NCBI RefSeq assembly: GCF_000485595.1
Contig: NW_014577109.1
Span: forward strand, 692,727 to 726,553
Direction of reading: 5' to 3'
DNA length: 33,827 nucleotides
Source of the DNA: Priapulus caudatus
Lineage: Eukaryota; Priapulida; Priapulimorpha; Priapulimorphida; Priapulidae
Positions within the stretch are counted from its first letter, which is position 1. Each line of letters starts with the position of its first letter. Made by a program: the position numbers and the translations under genes. Positions 1-10,983 of the stretch are shown piece after piece. The notes below the pieces were generated by a model, which worked only from the letters and a program-made list of their open reading frames with translations, was not told where the DNA came from and made no database searches.

Positions 1-1907
1 ATGGCTAACGGTCGCTTTAAAACGGGTCACTGCGTGAGGGTTCGGAAATGCGATCCCCACCCCGCGGACACCACAGCAGCACATGGGAATTACTCGCGCA
101 TGCTTGGCGCGAGTACTCCATGTTCCGTACTAAAGTTACGTAGACCGATAGGGCTGCGTGCGGCTTGCCCTCCAGTGGATTCATCTGGATCCGATCATAC
201 GCTCTCAAGGCCATCGTTCCGGTACAGCTCGGAACGCGATAAAAATACTGGGTCGAGCACCATTCGCACATAACCGCTGGTAATAGGAGAATACACTTTT
301 TGAGGCAACGTTGAGCGTTTTCGGCAAATTAACGGCTAATGTGCAAGGATATGGGAAACTACAGTGAAGACCGGCATTTACATGCGCTTTTTTTGTTAAT
401 TTTGCCAGACTTCCGTGACCATTAGAGAATGTTGAAGTTCTGGGAAAGCAGGTAATCGTCACTTTTGTAAGTATTAAAACTAGTAAACATCTTCTCTCGA
501 TCAGGCATGCTGCCGCTCATGCCCGCAGCCATAGACCGGCTCCACTTCTGTGGCTTTCTCGGCAGCTGCCACACTGCACGCATGAAGGCGCATCCGAGAT
601 GGGTGTCGGTGATGTCCACTGGCCGGCGCAGGTGTGTGGAGGTTGCATGTCCACAGGCAGAATCTCAGATGCTGTACGTGCTAAAGTTTGAGCAGTAGGC
701 CTTTGATTCTGCCATGGAGCATGCTCTCCCAGTGGTACTATTGCTGCATAAATAATACACAGTTTTATGAATTCCTATATGAACGAATGCCGCTCTTATT
801 CAATATGTTGTAAAGTTTTATCACATGAATAAAGTAAGGAAATACTACCCGAACCTGTTTAGTTAAATTTTTGAGCAACGCCCATGTCCTACCTTCGGAA
901 ATGTAATTTGTCTAGTAATGTTGTCTAGTAATTTGTAATGCTGTGTTTGTAAATAAGCGCTGCTACATATTATGTTAACGTAACTATGATCTCGCTGTTT
1001 CATTGATCGTGCTTACGTAAATTTCAAAATAGCACTACCTCAGTGTACTCGTGTACTTTGTCCTGTGTTAAATACTCAATGCATAACTTGTTTTGTCTGT
1101 CAAAAAAGTGATTATGCTGTGTATGTACAACCAATTTGCGATATGTGTAATAATGTGAATTGAAAATAAATGGTGGTTTGTGACATAATCACTGTTAGAT
1201 GATGATGGTTTTATGTGGAAAAGCCACTTATGTGCAAAGAATGGTATTATATTGTGCTCATGGGCAAGCGATCATGATCACTAAAGGAAGCAGTTGACAT
1301 ATGCAGCACTTGCAGCAATCATGAAGCTCATGTCATTTGGCTCTTCGCTCGCCATGTTCAGCTGCCAGAGAAGTGGGGAAGCAGCATCATTCATACTCTT
1401 TGCATGCTACGGTTTATGTAACCTCTAAGCAATTTCTGCGTGCTTCTCTCTGGTGCTTTGCTGGTCCCGCAGAGCCTGGAGCTGTTTGGCTGATGACGAA
1501 TGCTTCCTTCCTCTCTTTTCCTCTCCTCCGTCTACTCGTTTCCTTCTGCCCGGTCGTTCTCTTCGTTTGTAGACGGTTGTGGCCTTCTGTTTTGCATTGC
1601 AAGGAACAACATAATACGATTGCTAGTCTCACGAGAAAGATATTTAACATCTACATTCATCTTATTACTTAGTGCAACTCAAAGTCGAGGACATGCATCA
1701 GAGCACTTAACGTTCCTCTACAACACAGGGCGGCTTAATAGTCTAAATTGAAATAACTTCGCAATAAATATTGTTATAGAAAACATTACTGTCTCTGTGT
1801 AGACATAGTAGTTTTTGATTGTGTGCTACACTAATCTGGGGTGCTAAACTAGGCTTGGGCCCGTGAAGGCCCGTAGCAGTACGACTGATAGATCATATAT
1901 TGGTAGT

Positions 1908-1962
1908 AGGGTGAGAGGATGCTATTCCGCGGGGGTACTGCCGGAACGTACCTGGTTACGTC
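1908..1962. repeat. Dispersed palindromic repeat, copy A
   Basis: The core from 1932 (GGGGTACTGCCGGAACGTACC) occurs again at 8080. Before the core both copies read GTAGGGTGAGAGG or GTAAGGCTGAGAGGG followed by a C/G-rich run, so at least 45 bp are related. The core contains GGTAC and GTACC as inverted arms. The surrounding DNA is more GC-rich than its neighbourhood. Confidence 0.6.
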
Positions 1963-2208
1963 GGCGGTATAACCAGAAGCGTCCCTGGTACTAGCTAATA
2001 TGGCCGGACCGTACCGCGCCTACTCCACTAACGAGTCTAGGGATCGCCTACGCCGTACTCCCTAAACGCGCTCTGCTAATCGCTAAACGCCTACCCTACA
2101 AATAGTGACCGGGTACGTTCCACAGCGTACAGCTGGGATCATAGACCCTTATGCGGTTAGTAGGGCCCAAGGATAGAGAAGACATGGTTCCCAATGAAAA
2201 CCACATGT

Positions 2209-2250
2209 GGCCTAATCCTAACCATAATCCTAACCATAACCCTAACCTAT
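2209..2250. repeat. Interstitial telomere-like tract (CCTAAC/CATAAC)
   Basis: A 6-bp period is visible: CCTAAT, CCTAAC, CATAAT, CCTAAC, CATAAC, CCTAAC. It is a degenerate match to the complement of the animal telomere repeat TTAGGG. Short interstitial tracts like this arise by break repair or by chance expansion. Nothing else here suggests a true chromosome end. Confidence 0.5.
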
Positions 2251-3527
2251 TATACTGATATAGCATCATATATATCAATATAGACGTAAATGACATTGCA
2301 TTGTTTTATGGACGCCATTTCCTATACTGAACCGGTAGGAGCTACTAGGTAGCAGCTAGCAGACAGTCTATCAAGTATTGATCCAGACACTCATGACGCA
2401 TCCACAAACGTGTGCCCAATGTACCTCAGGCGAAGAGTGCATGCAGTCTCACTGCAAGAACTGCTCGTACTAGACGACGACATTTCGAACTGTGCAATGC
2501 AGCAATTATGTGGCTAGTGTGTACATACGCTTGTTTGTGTTTACGTGGGTTGCCATGCAACAGTTGGTGCAACAGTACAGAGTAGACTGCCGTATATACC
2601 GGTGCCGGTGGTTGAATGCACTGGCTCTGTATCGGATCAAGATCATGATGCAGAGTGTTGGTCTAATACATCTGCCATTCAACAATTTCTGTCATTACTC
2701 ATTTACGTGTTACTATCTTAGTGTTAGTCTGCAAGCTTTCTAATAACAAACTTTACGCGCATCGCCACCAGTAACACTGTCACTAACAGAAGTATTACTA
2801 TTACTATTAGTACTCGTACTTACGAATGCTAGGCCTATTTGCATTCCATTTTCTTCTTTCGTCTTTACAAAATTCGCAGATTGTCCCACTGCAATCCAGT
2901 GGTGATATATCGATTTGATCCACTTCTCTCTCCGTCTTCGTTATAGTCACTAGGACTTTTGAAGACTAATAATATTTACGAGGTTACACGTTACGCTACT
3001 ATGCACCTCTGTGTTTACATCTGACCAAAAATATCTCCGGTGCAATTTTTGCATTACTGCACGCCTTGTTTGACGTCTCGCGGTACGGCGAGAAAGTGGC
3101 GAGACATGACAGCGGAAATCAACAGAGAAACGCAAAATTGTAATCATGCATGATTTTGTCTTTGCATGAGGTTCTAAGACATTTTATTGTTATTGCAAAC
3201 AATTACTGTTACTCAAGCAACAACGGTAGGCACATTAAGAGTGAGAATAAACACTAAAAAACGCTGAAAAAACGCTCGCCGTATTCGCTTTAACTATGAT
3301 AGTAAGTGTGTTGCCATTCTTTTTCTGTATCTATCTGTATAGTTGCCTCAAATTAGAAATAGCAGGGTACGATAAAATCACCAAGGCAACACATCGTGGC
3401 TACGCGGAATATACACTATTGCATTAATAGAGCCTAGGAAGAGTCAAGGTACTATTGTTGAGTCGCGCACGCTAATTAATAGTGGTGGCGCGCGCAATTG
3501 AGATGGCGCACACGCACAATCCTAATC

Positions 3528-3600
3528 ATGTATATATACTATATAACGTTACATATATATATATTTATATAAATAATCTATAATAAATATATTATATCTT
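3528..3600. repeat. AT-rich low-complexity tract
   Basis: A run made almost only of A and T, rich in TATA and ATAT steps, with no open frame. No gene evidence is associated with it. Confidence 0.6.
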
Positions 3601-4558
3601 CCTTAGGGGGAAGCTAGGAGTTAGGCTGTTCGGAGTAGTTATGGAATCGGACGTGGATATCCATCCTCCGTGTGTAAAGGTTTAACGTGGATATAAAGCA
3701 TCATCTACGTCGAAAAGTTCGCATCTACATTGCTGATCTCTCTACATAGACAATGACTCCATCTACACTTCTACTCCTTCTACATCTACAGCTCGGCAAA
3801 AAAACACCACATATCATGGTTGCGAAATCGAGTTTGTTGTGATACTCGGAATGGTTGCTAAGGCATTGCGAGAAGCTTTGTTACTGCTATGGTGTCACCC
3901 AGCTTGTCCCTAGCAACGTGCACCTATTGCCTATTTCCGTGCCTCTCATCATAGGAAAGAAATGTGCTTGCGATGTCAGCAAAAAGAACTGCTAGTTGTT
4001 GTGTTGTGTATTGAAATCTTGTTTACAATATTGTGCTGCCACCTATACGGTGTTATGGTAACTATGTAAGCTACCCATAAGTCTCTCTCTTTCCGGTGTA
4101 CCATGTAATAACGGCATGCAATAAATACGAGTTCCATTTACAAGAGCAGATTATTCTTTATATAAGAACTTTGAATACAATACTAGTCTGGCTGCATATA
4201 TTGTCAGGTAACATATTTAATAGTTACAGATAGCTGGAGTGATTCTCTCCTTCCTGTGTGAGCTAAAGCCTGTCATATTGTTTGCTGATATTGCGACGGA
4301 AATTGTTTCACATCATTTCATCACTAAGCCCTAGTGATAGTAGCAGTTGGTATTAGCATTTTTCCATTTGGTATTCCAAGTAAACATTACCAGGGTGCAT
4401 TGAGTTTACAACTAACTTAAATTTACTATTTTTATCCTACCTTCTTACAGATAACTAACTGTTCGCTGATTTTCGAATTTTTTCGAGGGATATTCATTAT
4501 ACAGTTGTAAATGTATAAACATGAAGATAATTTCATCTACTACTTAATTGTCATAGAG

Positions 4559-4578
4559 TAATAATAATAATAATAATA
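4559..4578. repeat. (TAA)n microsatellite
   Basis: About six to seven perfect TAA units in non-coding DNA. Confidence 0.85.
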
Positions 4579-4880
4579 CCCACTTCGAGTGTCAGGAGAT
4601 AGAGAAAACCAATCAAGATATTTGGGCCAAATGGAAGGTGATTACATATGCAAGGCATGCCACACAAACTACAATGGATCATTTGACTACCTAATGGGAT
4701 TGGAGCGTTAGTTTATAGAGTTTTAATTTAATATCCCACAATGAGGTTTATCACACTAAACTTTATAAACTCATTGCAGTTATTGCAGTAATGACGTAAC
4801 GAGTCAGCGCTCCCAGCTGCGACCGGAAACAACATACTAGCTCACTAAACGTACGGGACGGCCGATGACAGCTGTAGTTT

Positions 4881-4937
4881 ACACGCACGCACGCACGCAT
4901 GCACGCACGCACGCACACACACACACACGCACACACA
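4881..4937. repeat. (ACGC)n/(AC)n compound microsatellite
   Basis: ACGC tetramers pass into AC dimers, then ACGC and ACACAC. Alternating purine-pyrimidine runs of this kind can form Z-DNA. The same compound motif recurs near 31.4 kb and 32.0 kb. A minus-strand open frame across it reads only Cys-Val/Ala repeats and is an artefact. Confidence 0.9.
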
Positions 4938-5221
4938 ATTACACACCAATTGAACGTGCTGCATACAAATACACACGAAATTTATTATTACAATTAAACG
5001 AGTAAAATTTATGGTATAAAACAGATTACCTCTCGAATAGTCGAGCAGGGTACGCACTCATAACTTTTTGACCGGAATACTCGCTTTACTGGATTTGGGC
5101 ACTCCAAGCGGCCATCTATTGAACTGGTAAACACAAGGGGTAAATAGATACACGCTTTGAGTATTTGATGAAGTTGAACATTTCTCTACTCGCCCGTGCG
5201 CCTGAATAAGGTTATCTACAC

Positions 5222-6756
5222 ATGCGGCCACCAGCCCCCTCCCTAATAAAAGTCGGCCGCAACCTCGTGGATAAACACCTATGTGTATCTCTGGCGTTAG
5301 GATGCATCATTTTTTTCTTTCAGGCTGCAAAGCAAGGAATGACGAAGCTCACGTGTATTGCACGGAGGGAATGGATATTTCTGAAGGAAGAGAAAGTTGT
5401 CATTGAACTGCCAATCGACTTCGCACACTGTCAAAACGACACTGTATCTGAGGCAAATATCGCAGACTACCATACAACAGTATTGACGCCGCTTGCATGT
5501 ACTGGGGATGGCGATTATTTATTTAATGCTTTTTCGTTTCTGCTGAAGGGTGACGAGTCGATGTCAGTAGAGCTCAGAGGCCTCAGGTACAGATGCTGCC
5601 TAGAAATGGTAATCAATGGCGAAAGAATAAAGGGCCATCCAGCATATGCTAGACTTTCTCTAATATCTTCCGACTTTGAAGATGACTGCATCGATTGTGC
5701 GAAACCCCTATCTTGGTCCTCAGTATGGCGGATGATGGCACTGTCCAATCACTTGAATCTTCCGGTGACATCTGTCTATCCTGCCACAAATGGAACAAAA
5801 AACATTTTATATTCGTCATTAAACACAACTTTCACACCACAGAACGTCAATGTTGAGCAAAAATATATCAATATCCTTTGGACAAATGTCAGCTATCCTG
5901 GCAAAAAAATAACAAATCAACAGCCACAAAAACGTAAGGAATGGTTTCCAAACCATTTTGCCCCATTGGTTGAAAATCGAGAAAGCCGAACACCAGATAC
6001 TGAACACAGATGAGTCTACAGATGAGGCTACAGTTGAGGTTACAGATGAGGCTACAGATGATGCCAGTAAATGCAACACACAAAATGCATCAGCGGGTAA
6101 GACCGAAAAAAACGAATCTGGATCTCTTCCTCATCAAAGGTTCCTATCTCTATCTGCAACCATTAAAATCTTTAAAAAAGTTAATTACACCCCATTAGAC
6201 AAAATCCCGGATTCGCTAAAGGAACACAAAAATTACTTTCTGAACAATAACAAGAATGTTTACAAACGAGCGAACAAGCAGAATAGTGAGTTTTGGGACA
6301 AATGCGGTACCTGGATTGGCTCATCAAGTCCAGTTCAGCTGTTCTTGGCAACAGATAAGAGATTATCTAGTATAATTAAAAAAAGGGCGTTATTGTACCG
6401 AGAGTCGTGTTAACAAGGAACATATCTATACACCTATTTTTCCTCAACCTGAATTATCACGTATCTTAATAGTACATTGATATTATACAAACCTCCTACC
6501 GACGAAGAATTACTTGGTTTGAAAATTCGCAAAAATAAATAAGTTTTTTGCCTAAGGATGTAGCAATTGTTGAATACATCGGCAAATTCCCTGGTCGCGG
6601 AAGTCATGGCAACACAAAATACTCATATCCATTAACTGAAGGATATTTGAGATCACACAGCGACACAATAAAAATTGCAGATAATTTAAAGCACACCAAC
6701 CCAAAATCCGTGTTTGATGTACTAAACAATGATCCAAGCTTAAAAGAACGTGATAG
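5222..6756 (+). pseudogene. Vertnin/OTU-like transposon-associated protein, decayed
   Basis: The first open frame (5222-6013) carries a vertnin-like OTU module: GDGDYLFNA at residues 95-103, the run DESMSVELRG after it, an ECIDCA-like stretch (DDCIDCAKP), then SVYPATNG and NILW. In active OTU proteases the motif is DGNC with a catalytic Cys; here the Cys position is Tyr99, so protease activity is not expected. A polypyrimidine tract and AG at 5309-5323 suggest that the true exon starts at 5324, so the first 34 codons may be intron. The protein continues in another frame from 5958: an acidic D-E-x-T repeat, NYTPLDKIP, FWDKCGTW. It resumes after stops at 6548-6756 with VAIVEYIGKFPG and HGNTK. 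These blocks recur in multicopy genes of invertebrate genomes. At least two frameshifts or stops break it. Confidence 0.65.
6009..6065 (+). repeat. 12-bp tandem repeat inside the OTU-like gene
   Basis: Four units of 12 bp (GATGAGGCTACA and variants) plus a partial fifth encode D-E-x-T in the frame used downstream. The repeat lies where the reading frame changes, so slippage in it may have caused the frameshift. Confidence 0.8.
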
Positions 6757-7667
6757 GCAAAGAAAGTGGCACCCACATATCAACAAGCATTAGACGACAA
6801 CGGATATAACTAAAAGCTCCGCTACGAAAAACCCCCAAGCAGCAACCGGAAGAAGAAACAGAGCGCGCAATATCATTTGGTACAACCTGCCATATGACCA
6901 GAATGTGAAAGCAAACGTCGGCAGGGAATTTTTACAAATCGTAAACAAGTGCTTCCCTCCAGAAAACAATTAAACTCTGCAAGATTTTCAATAAGAACAC
7001 TGTTAAGATCTCGTACAGCTGCATGCCGAACGTTAAGACTATAATAGGGCCACCTTTCTTTCTTTTTTTGGTTTACAGAATTTTTTTTTTGGGTGTACAT
7101 GCACGTATGTGAATATTTAGCTGTTTACGCTATGTCATCCCTCTATGAAATGCCCCTGCTGCACATACTTGCCACCCACTATACTAAGAGGGAAACAACA
7201 GAAGAATACTGCAGAAGAATACGGAAACGGAAAACAATAGAAAATGCAACTGCCCGAAAAACGTAACGCGCCCACTGGATGGAAAGTGCCTTGCTAAAGA
7301 CATAGTATATAAAGAAACAGTGACAAGCGTAAACGAGACGGAAACATACGTCGACCTAACAGCCACCTCCTTCAAAGCAAGACTAGCGAATCACAAAGCA
7401 TCCTTCACTACAGAATCAAAACGGAACAAGACAGAACTTAGTAAACATATTTGGAACTTGAAAGACAACAACCTAGACTACGCGATTAAATGGAAGATAC
7501 TGAGCAAAGCGCCACACTACTCAAACACTACAAAGAAATCCAACTTATGCTTGCCAGAGAAGTTCTACATATTGTGCAAACCTGTGACCGCATCACTGAA
7601 CAAGAGGATCGAACTTATTAGCAAATGCAGTCATAAAGATAAATATTTATTAAGGAACGTTAAGTGA
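6757..7667 (+). pseudogene. Penelope-like element, C-terminal third with GIY-YIG domain
   Basis: This is the end of a reverse transcriptase-endonuclease polyprotein. In order it shows APTYQQALDDNGYN (about 6767), then in another frame RARNIIWYNLPY and NVGREFLQIVNK (6860-6965), then KIFNKNTVKISYSCMPNVK (from 6980). After about 120 bp of unrelated T-rich DNA come CNCPKNV, PLDGKCLAKDIVY, ETYVDLTATSFKARLANHK (7339 on) and SNLCLPEKFYIL. The last blocks match the CNC...CPL.G.C knuckle and a GIY-YIG-type endonuclease in which IVY and TYV stand for GIY and YIG. The first Cys of CPL is Arg. The final frame is open to the stop at 7665. Reverse transcriptase palm motifs are absent, so only the 3' part remains, joined directly to the OTU-like relic. 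Confidence 0.7.
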
Positions 7668-7917
7668 ACTCTTATAATTTGTTAAATAAATGACAGTAAA
7701 GCATTATTCATTGCTCGCAGGCAAAATATCGTGCAACGTCGATGCCGGTATCGCCAAGTTACGCTGTAAAATGTTGGGCGCGTTTTTTGAGTATGCATGA
7801 TGTTTTTATACTGCGCGGGATATTCTAAGCAGATCACTCTGTATTAGGTACATAGGTACACTCTGTACAGATACACGAAATAGCTCTATATGCAAAAAAA
7901 ACAGAGGCAAAAGTATA

Positions 7918-7921
<4 letters not shown>

Positions 7922-7965
<44 letters not shown>

Positions 7966-8004
7966 ACCATTGGAATCCCTCTCTCTCTCTATATATATAT
8001 ATAT
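7922..8004. repeat. (TA)n and (CT)n/(AT)n microsatellites
   Basis: An uninterrupted TA run of about 42 bp is followed by unique sequence, then a CT run and a second AT run. Confidence 0.9.
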
Positions 8005-8062
8005 GTATCACAATGGAAATACGTAGTTATGGAAGTATGTGTTTTTATACTAGTAAGGCTGA

Positions 8063-8110
8063 GAGGGTCTATATCCCCCGGGGTACTGCCGGAACGTACC
8101 CTGGGTATAG
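8063..8110. repeat. Dispersed palindromic repeat, copy B
   Basis: It shares the GGGGTACTGCCGGAACGTACC core with copy A near 1932. In this copy the arms are longer: CTATA...GGGTAC on the left and GTACCC...TATAG on the right form an imperfect hairpin of about 40 bp around the loop TGCCGGAAC. Confidence 0.6.
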
Positions 8111-8741
8111 TTGAAGTGGGCAGTCCCAATGTTCAAAGAAACATTCATACCCAGACTTGGTGGCCTGCACATCTAGATGAACTTTTTGAAAATTCTTGGA
8201 CAGCATACGGAAGACATTGTATTGGTGGAGTAGGGAAGTTGCCATGCGTTGTCATAGTGTGCATGATTTAGCTGCAGCTGAGGCACAGTATCATATTCGT
8301 TGTTAAGATGAATTCAGGAAAATCCCTGCGCATGCCGACCAGACCTTGATGATTGTGATGAAGCTATGAAAATGGCCACACCACTGACATCCCATTGAAC
8401 TACACGATAAGTATGTGAGTTATGGTGGTCAGTTGACACGAAAGCAAATGAAGGCCTCAGTAGAAAAACCAGATAAGTCACATTTTGTGAAAATTGAGTT
8501 AACATCCTGGCAATAGTCTTCATAGGGTTGTGTTTCTTCTCGACAAACCAATAATTTGGAAAAAAGCAGCCAATCAATTGTCATTCTGTACAAAGAAAAG
8601 GCGTATTATGGAATAAGCAGCTAAGTCCAAATGGACCAGTGGAAACCCGCAGACTAGTCCATCTGTGACAGTGTCACATGTCCATTTTCAGCCAATCAGA
8701 ACTCGCCATCAATAATCTTTAAACAAAGACCTTTAAACAAA

Positions 8742-10774
8742 ATGGCTGACGCTGATCGTGATAGACAACCTGAGCTTTACAGATAAAGCCCAGAAAAAGA
8801 AAGATACACGGTTCTAAGAAGCAGAAAAAGAAATTAAAGAGATTATCTGGACACTCAGTAGGAGAAGATTGTAAGTGTACACGATTTGAGTGTTTTAAGG
8901 TGGGAGGAGTTGTCAGGAGTGAGAGGCAGCAGCTAGTTGACAAGTTCAATGGCTATACGAGCAAGAATGCGCTCAGGACGCATACCTCTCAACATTACTG
9001 AAGTTCGCTCAGTTGCTCGACGTCGCCCACGGGCGGATGAAAACGCAAATCTTCGTGCACACTCAGTGCAATACACAGTGAAAGTGCAAATAGTAGGCCA
9101 AGATGTTAAAGAAATTCAAGTTGCCAAAAAGCTTTCTGTTCCATATTCGGTAATAACAAAGACAGAGTGGAGACAATAAGAAAAGCTTTATCCACTACAG
9201 GTAGGCCTATTATATTATTATTATTAACGGTTAACAATTCCATGTATCAACTGAATGATTTTTATAGGAACTTTACTAATGTTTTTTATTTCTTCAATGT
9301 GCGAACTAATAACTTTATTAGTTAAACACATGATGTACACTGGAAGTTATTAATTTACCATGCAAATCTTCAACAAATATAAAAAATAGTTTGCTATGAG
9401 ATTTTTCTCCTTTTTATCTAATAGGTCACCCACCAAAAGACGGCAGAGGCAAACACAGAAACAGGCCCCATAAGCTAAAGGATGAGACTAGGAAGGCCAA
9501 CAAGGTCATATTTCTTCATTCAGGGGAAGATCTTCCATTACGCTCTGGCGCAGCACAAGACGGAGGCTATATTTGTCTGAAGATCTCAATATAACAAAGA
9601 TGTTCGATATGTTCAAAGAACTGCACCCTGATATCACTGTGAAGTATGAAACGTAATCGAATATTCAACACAATTTCAACATTGGTTTTGGTTATCCAAA
9701 GAAAGATACATGCCCAACATGTGATGAATTCAGAGTAAATCTTGAACATAATAGTACACCAGTACTCCATGCGACGGTGAAACTTTGGTTCAACTAACCA
9801 GCGGGGACAAGCACTGATAGACTGAAAAAGAGCTCACGTGAGAAGCCAACACCTTTTACAGTCGCAAAGCAGAGGCAAAATCGAGGGCAAAGGCCAATCC
9901 TGAATTTGAAGCCATTGCTTTTGATTATCAAAAGAACCTACCTGTGCCAAACAAAACAGCTAATGATGTTTATTATCGGCGACAGCTCACTTACTGCACT
10001 TTCTGCATCCATGTGCTATCCACGGACGATGTGTACCTGTACACATACGACGAGACGATTGCCAAGAAAGGAGCGGATGATGTGTGTTCAATGCTACATA
10101 ACTTCATTCAAAATTATCTTTCAGACACTGTAACTGAAGTTTCTTTTTTTTGTGATGGATGTGCTGGGCAAAACAAAAACTTTACTCTCTTTAGATTTTT
10201 GCATTATCTGGTGCATGATACGAAGAGATTGCAGGCTGTAAAGTGTTCTTTCCCAATTAGGGGGCATTCCTACATGGAATGTGACAGGGACATGGGCAAC
10301 ATAAACAGTAAAGCCGATATAGAGATTCCACAGGAATGGAAAGAGGTGTTTCTTGCTGCCAGAAAAAAACCAACACCGTTTAATGTGATAACACTTAATC
10401 AGGATTCATTCTTCACCTTCACATCCTTCCTTAAGGGAATGTTTAAAGGAGCATGCCCTATCCCAACCAGGCCAATAAGAGAGTTGACATTTGAGAGAAA
10501 TTACCCACAGGTTATAAAATACCGCAATAATTGGAATGGGCCATTTGAATCTGCGGTTATTCGGAAACCTGTTCCCAGGGCAAAGGGAAAAGCTCAATCA
10601 AAATCTAGTGGGATCTTGGAATGTTCATACACTGAGCTACTACCCATAACAAAGGCCAAATATGATGATCTGCAGGTTTTGAAGCGGCTATGTAAGCCCG
10701 ATAATCATGCATTCTTTGACAACCTCCCTACTGTGGACAATCAGGCTGTTGATTCAAATTCTGACCAGGATTAG
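8742..10774 (+). pseudogene. Transposase-like protein with CxGQNKN motif (DUF7869-like), decayed
   Basis: Blocks in order: EDCKCTRFECF (about 8866), AQDAYLSTLL, VARRRPRADEN (about 9018), KEIQ, then one frame over CQKAFCSIFGNNKDRV (9123 on). A 224-bp GT-AG intron follows, then HPPKDGRGKHRNRPHK, YLSEDLNITKMFDMF, an in-frame TAA at 9654, and FGYPKKDTCPTCDEF. The frame from 9842 to the stop at 10774 is intact for about 310 codons and holds VYYRRQL, FFCDGCAGQNKNFTLF, IRGHSYMECDRDMG and PQEW. The cysteine pairs look zinc-binding. The acidic residues around DGC.GQN and ECDRD are candidate catalytic positions of an RNase H-like nuclease; that is my inference. The family label DUF7869 is from memory, and a Sola-type transposase is an alternative. 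Several frameshifts make the 5' half non-functional. A short ATG frame at 8742 stops after 14 codons. Confidence 0.65.
9201..9424 (+). other. Retained spliceosomal intron in the transposase-like pseudogene
   Basis: The donor is ACTACAG followed by GTAGGC, and the acceptor is TTTATCTAATAG before GTCACC. Splicing joins ...STTG to HPPKDGRG in phase 1, which restores the expected protein order. The intron is AT-rich with no open frame. Confidence 0.7.
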
Positions 10775-10977
10775 ATGAATGCTATAGGATAGGTTAATAA
10801 GAAAATTCAGCCTTTCTTTCAGCCTTTGCCTAATTTCTTAATCCTAATTACTTATCTTTTTGCTCAATGTTCATAATTCACAATAAGTCGGGTAGTTTAG
10901 GATATATTATTTCTGAGTACTTGTAAGTTGTATCTAATGAGCACCCTGCATTATATTTGCATTGTATTCAGTGTTTT

Positions 10978-10983
10978 AATAAA
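10978..10983 (+). terminator. Candidate poly(A) signal AATAAA
   Basis: It lies about 200 bp after the stop of the transposase-like gene, in AT-rich DNA followed by T/A-rich sequence. Position and motif fit a 3' end for that transcript. Confidence 0.45.

Larger units (their letters stand above)
1..5221. other. Non-coding stretch, no gene recognised
   Basis: I see no reading frame here with recognisable protein similarity. Open frames are short (under about 110 codons), lie on both strands and resemble no family I know. The stretch is moderately AT-rich. It holds a palindromic dispersed repeat near 1.93 kb, a telomere-like tract near 2.2 kb, AT-rich DNA near 3.55 kb, a degenerate CATCTAC-rich patch at about 3700-3790, a TAA microsatellite and a GCAC/CA microsatellite. 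A 42-codon frame at about 2376-2510 is open but unrecognised. It could be intergenic DNA, intron, or old unrecognised repeats. Confidence 0.6.
7668..8741. other. Non-coding stretch with TA repeats
   Basis: No gene recognised. It contains TA/CT microsatellites (7922-8004) and the second copy of the palindromic repeat (8063-8110). A short hairpin TGTGAC-AGT-GTCACA lies at about 8667-8681, and a CCAAT motif near 8692 sits shortly before the next pseudogene. A minus-strand open frame at 8314-8577 resembles nothing I know. Confidence 0.5.

Noticed and set aside
1-698. Several 60-90-codon frames at the window start
   Set aside because: Overlapping on both strands, with no recognisable blocks and no consistent gene structure.
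2209-2250. True telomere end
   Set aside because: Only six degenerate units, with ordinary sequence on both sides.
4845-5057. Minus-strand frame with Cys-Val repeats
   Set aside because: Translation of the ACGC/AC microsatellite.
8314-8577. Minus-strand frame of 87 codons
   Set aside because: No recognisable motifs; the other frames on that strand are equally uninformative.
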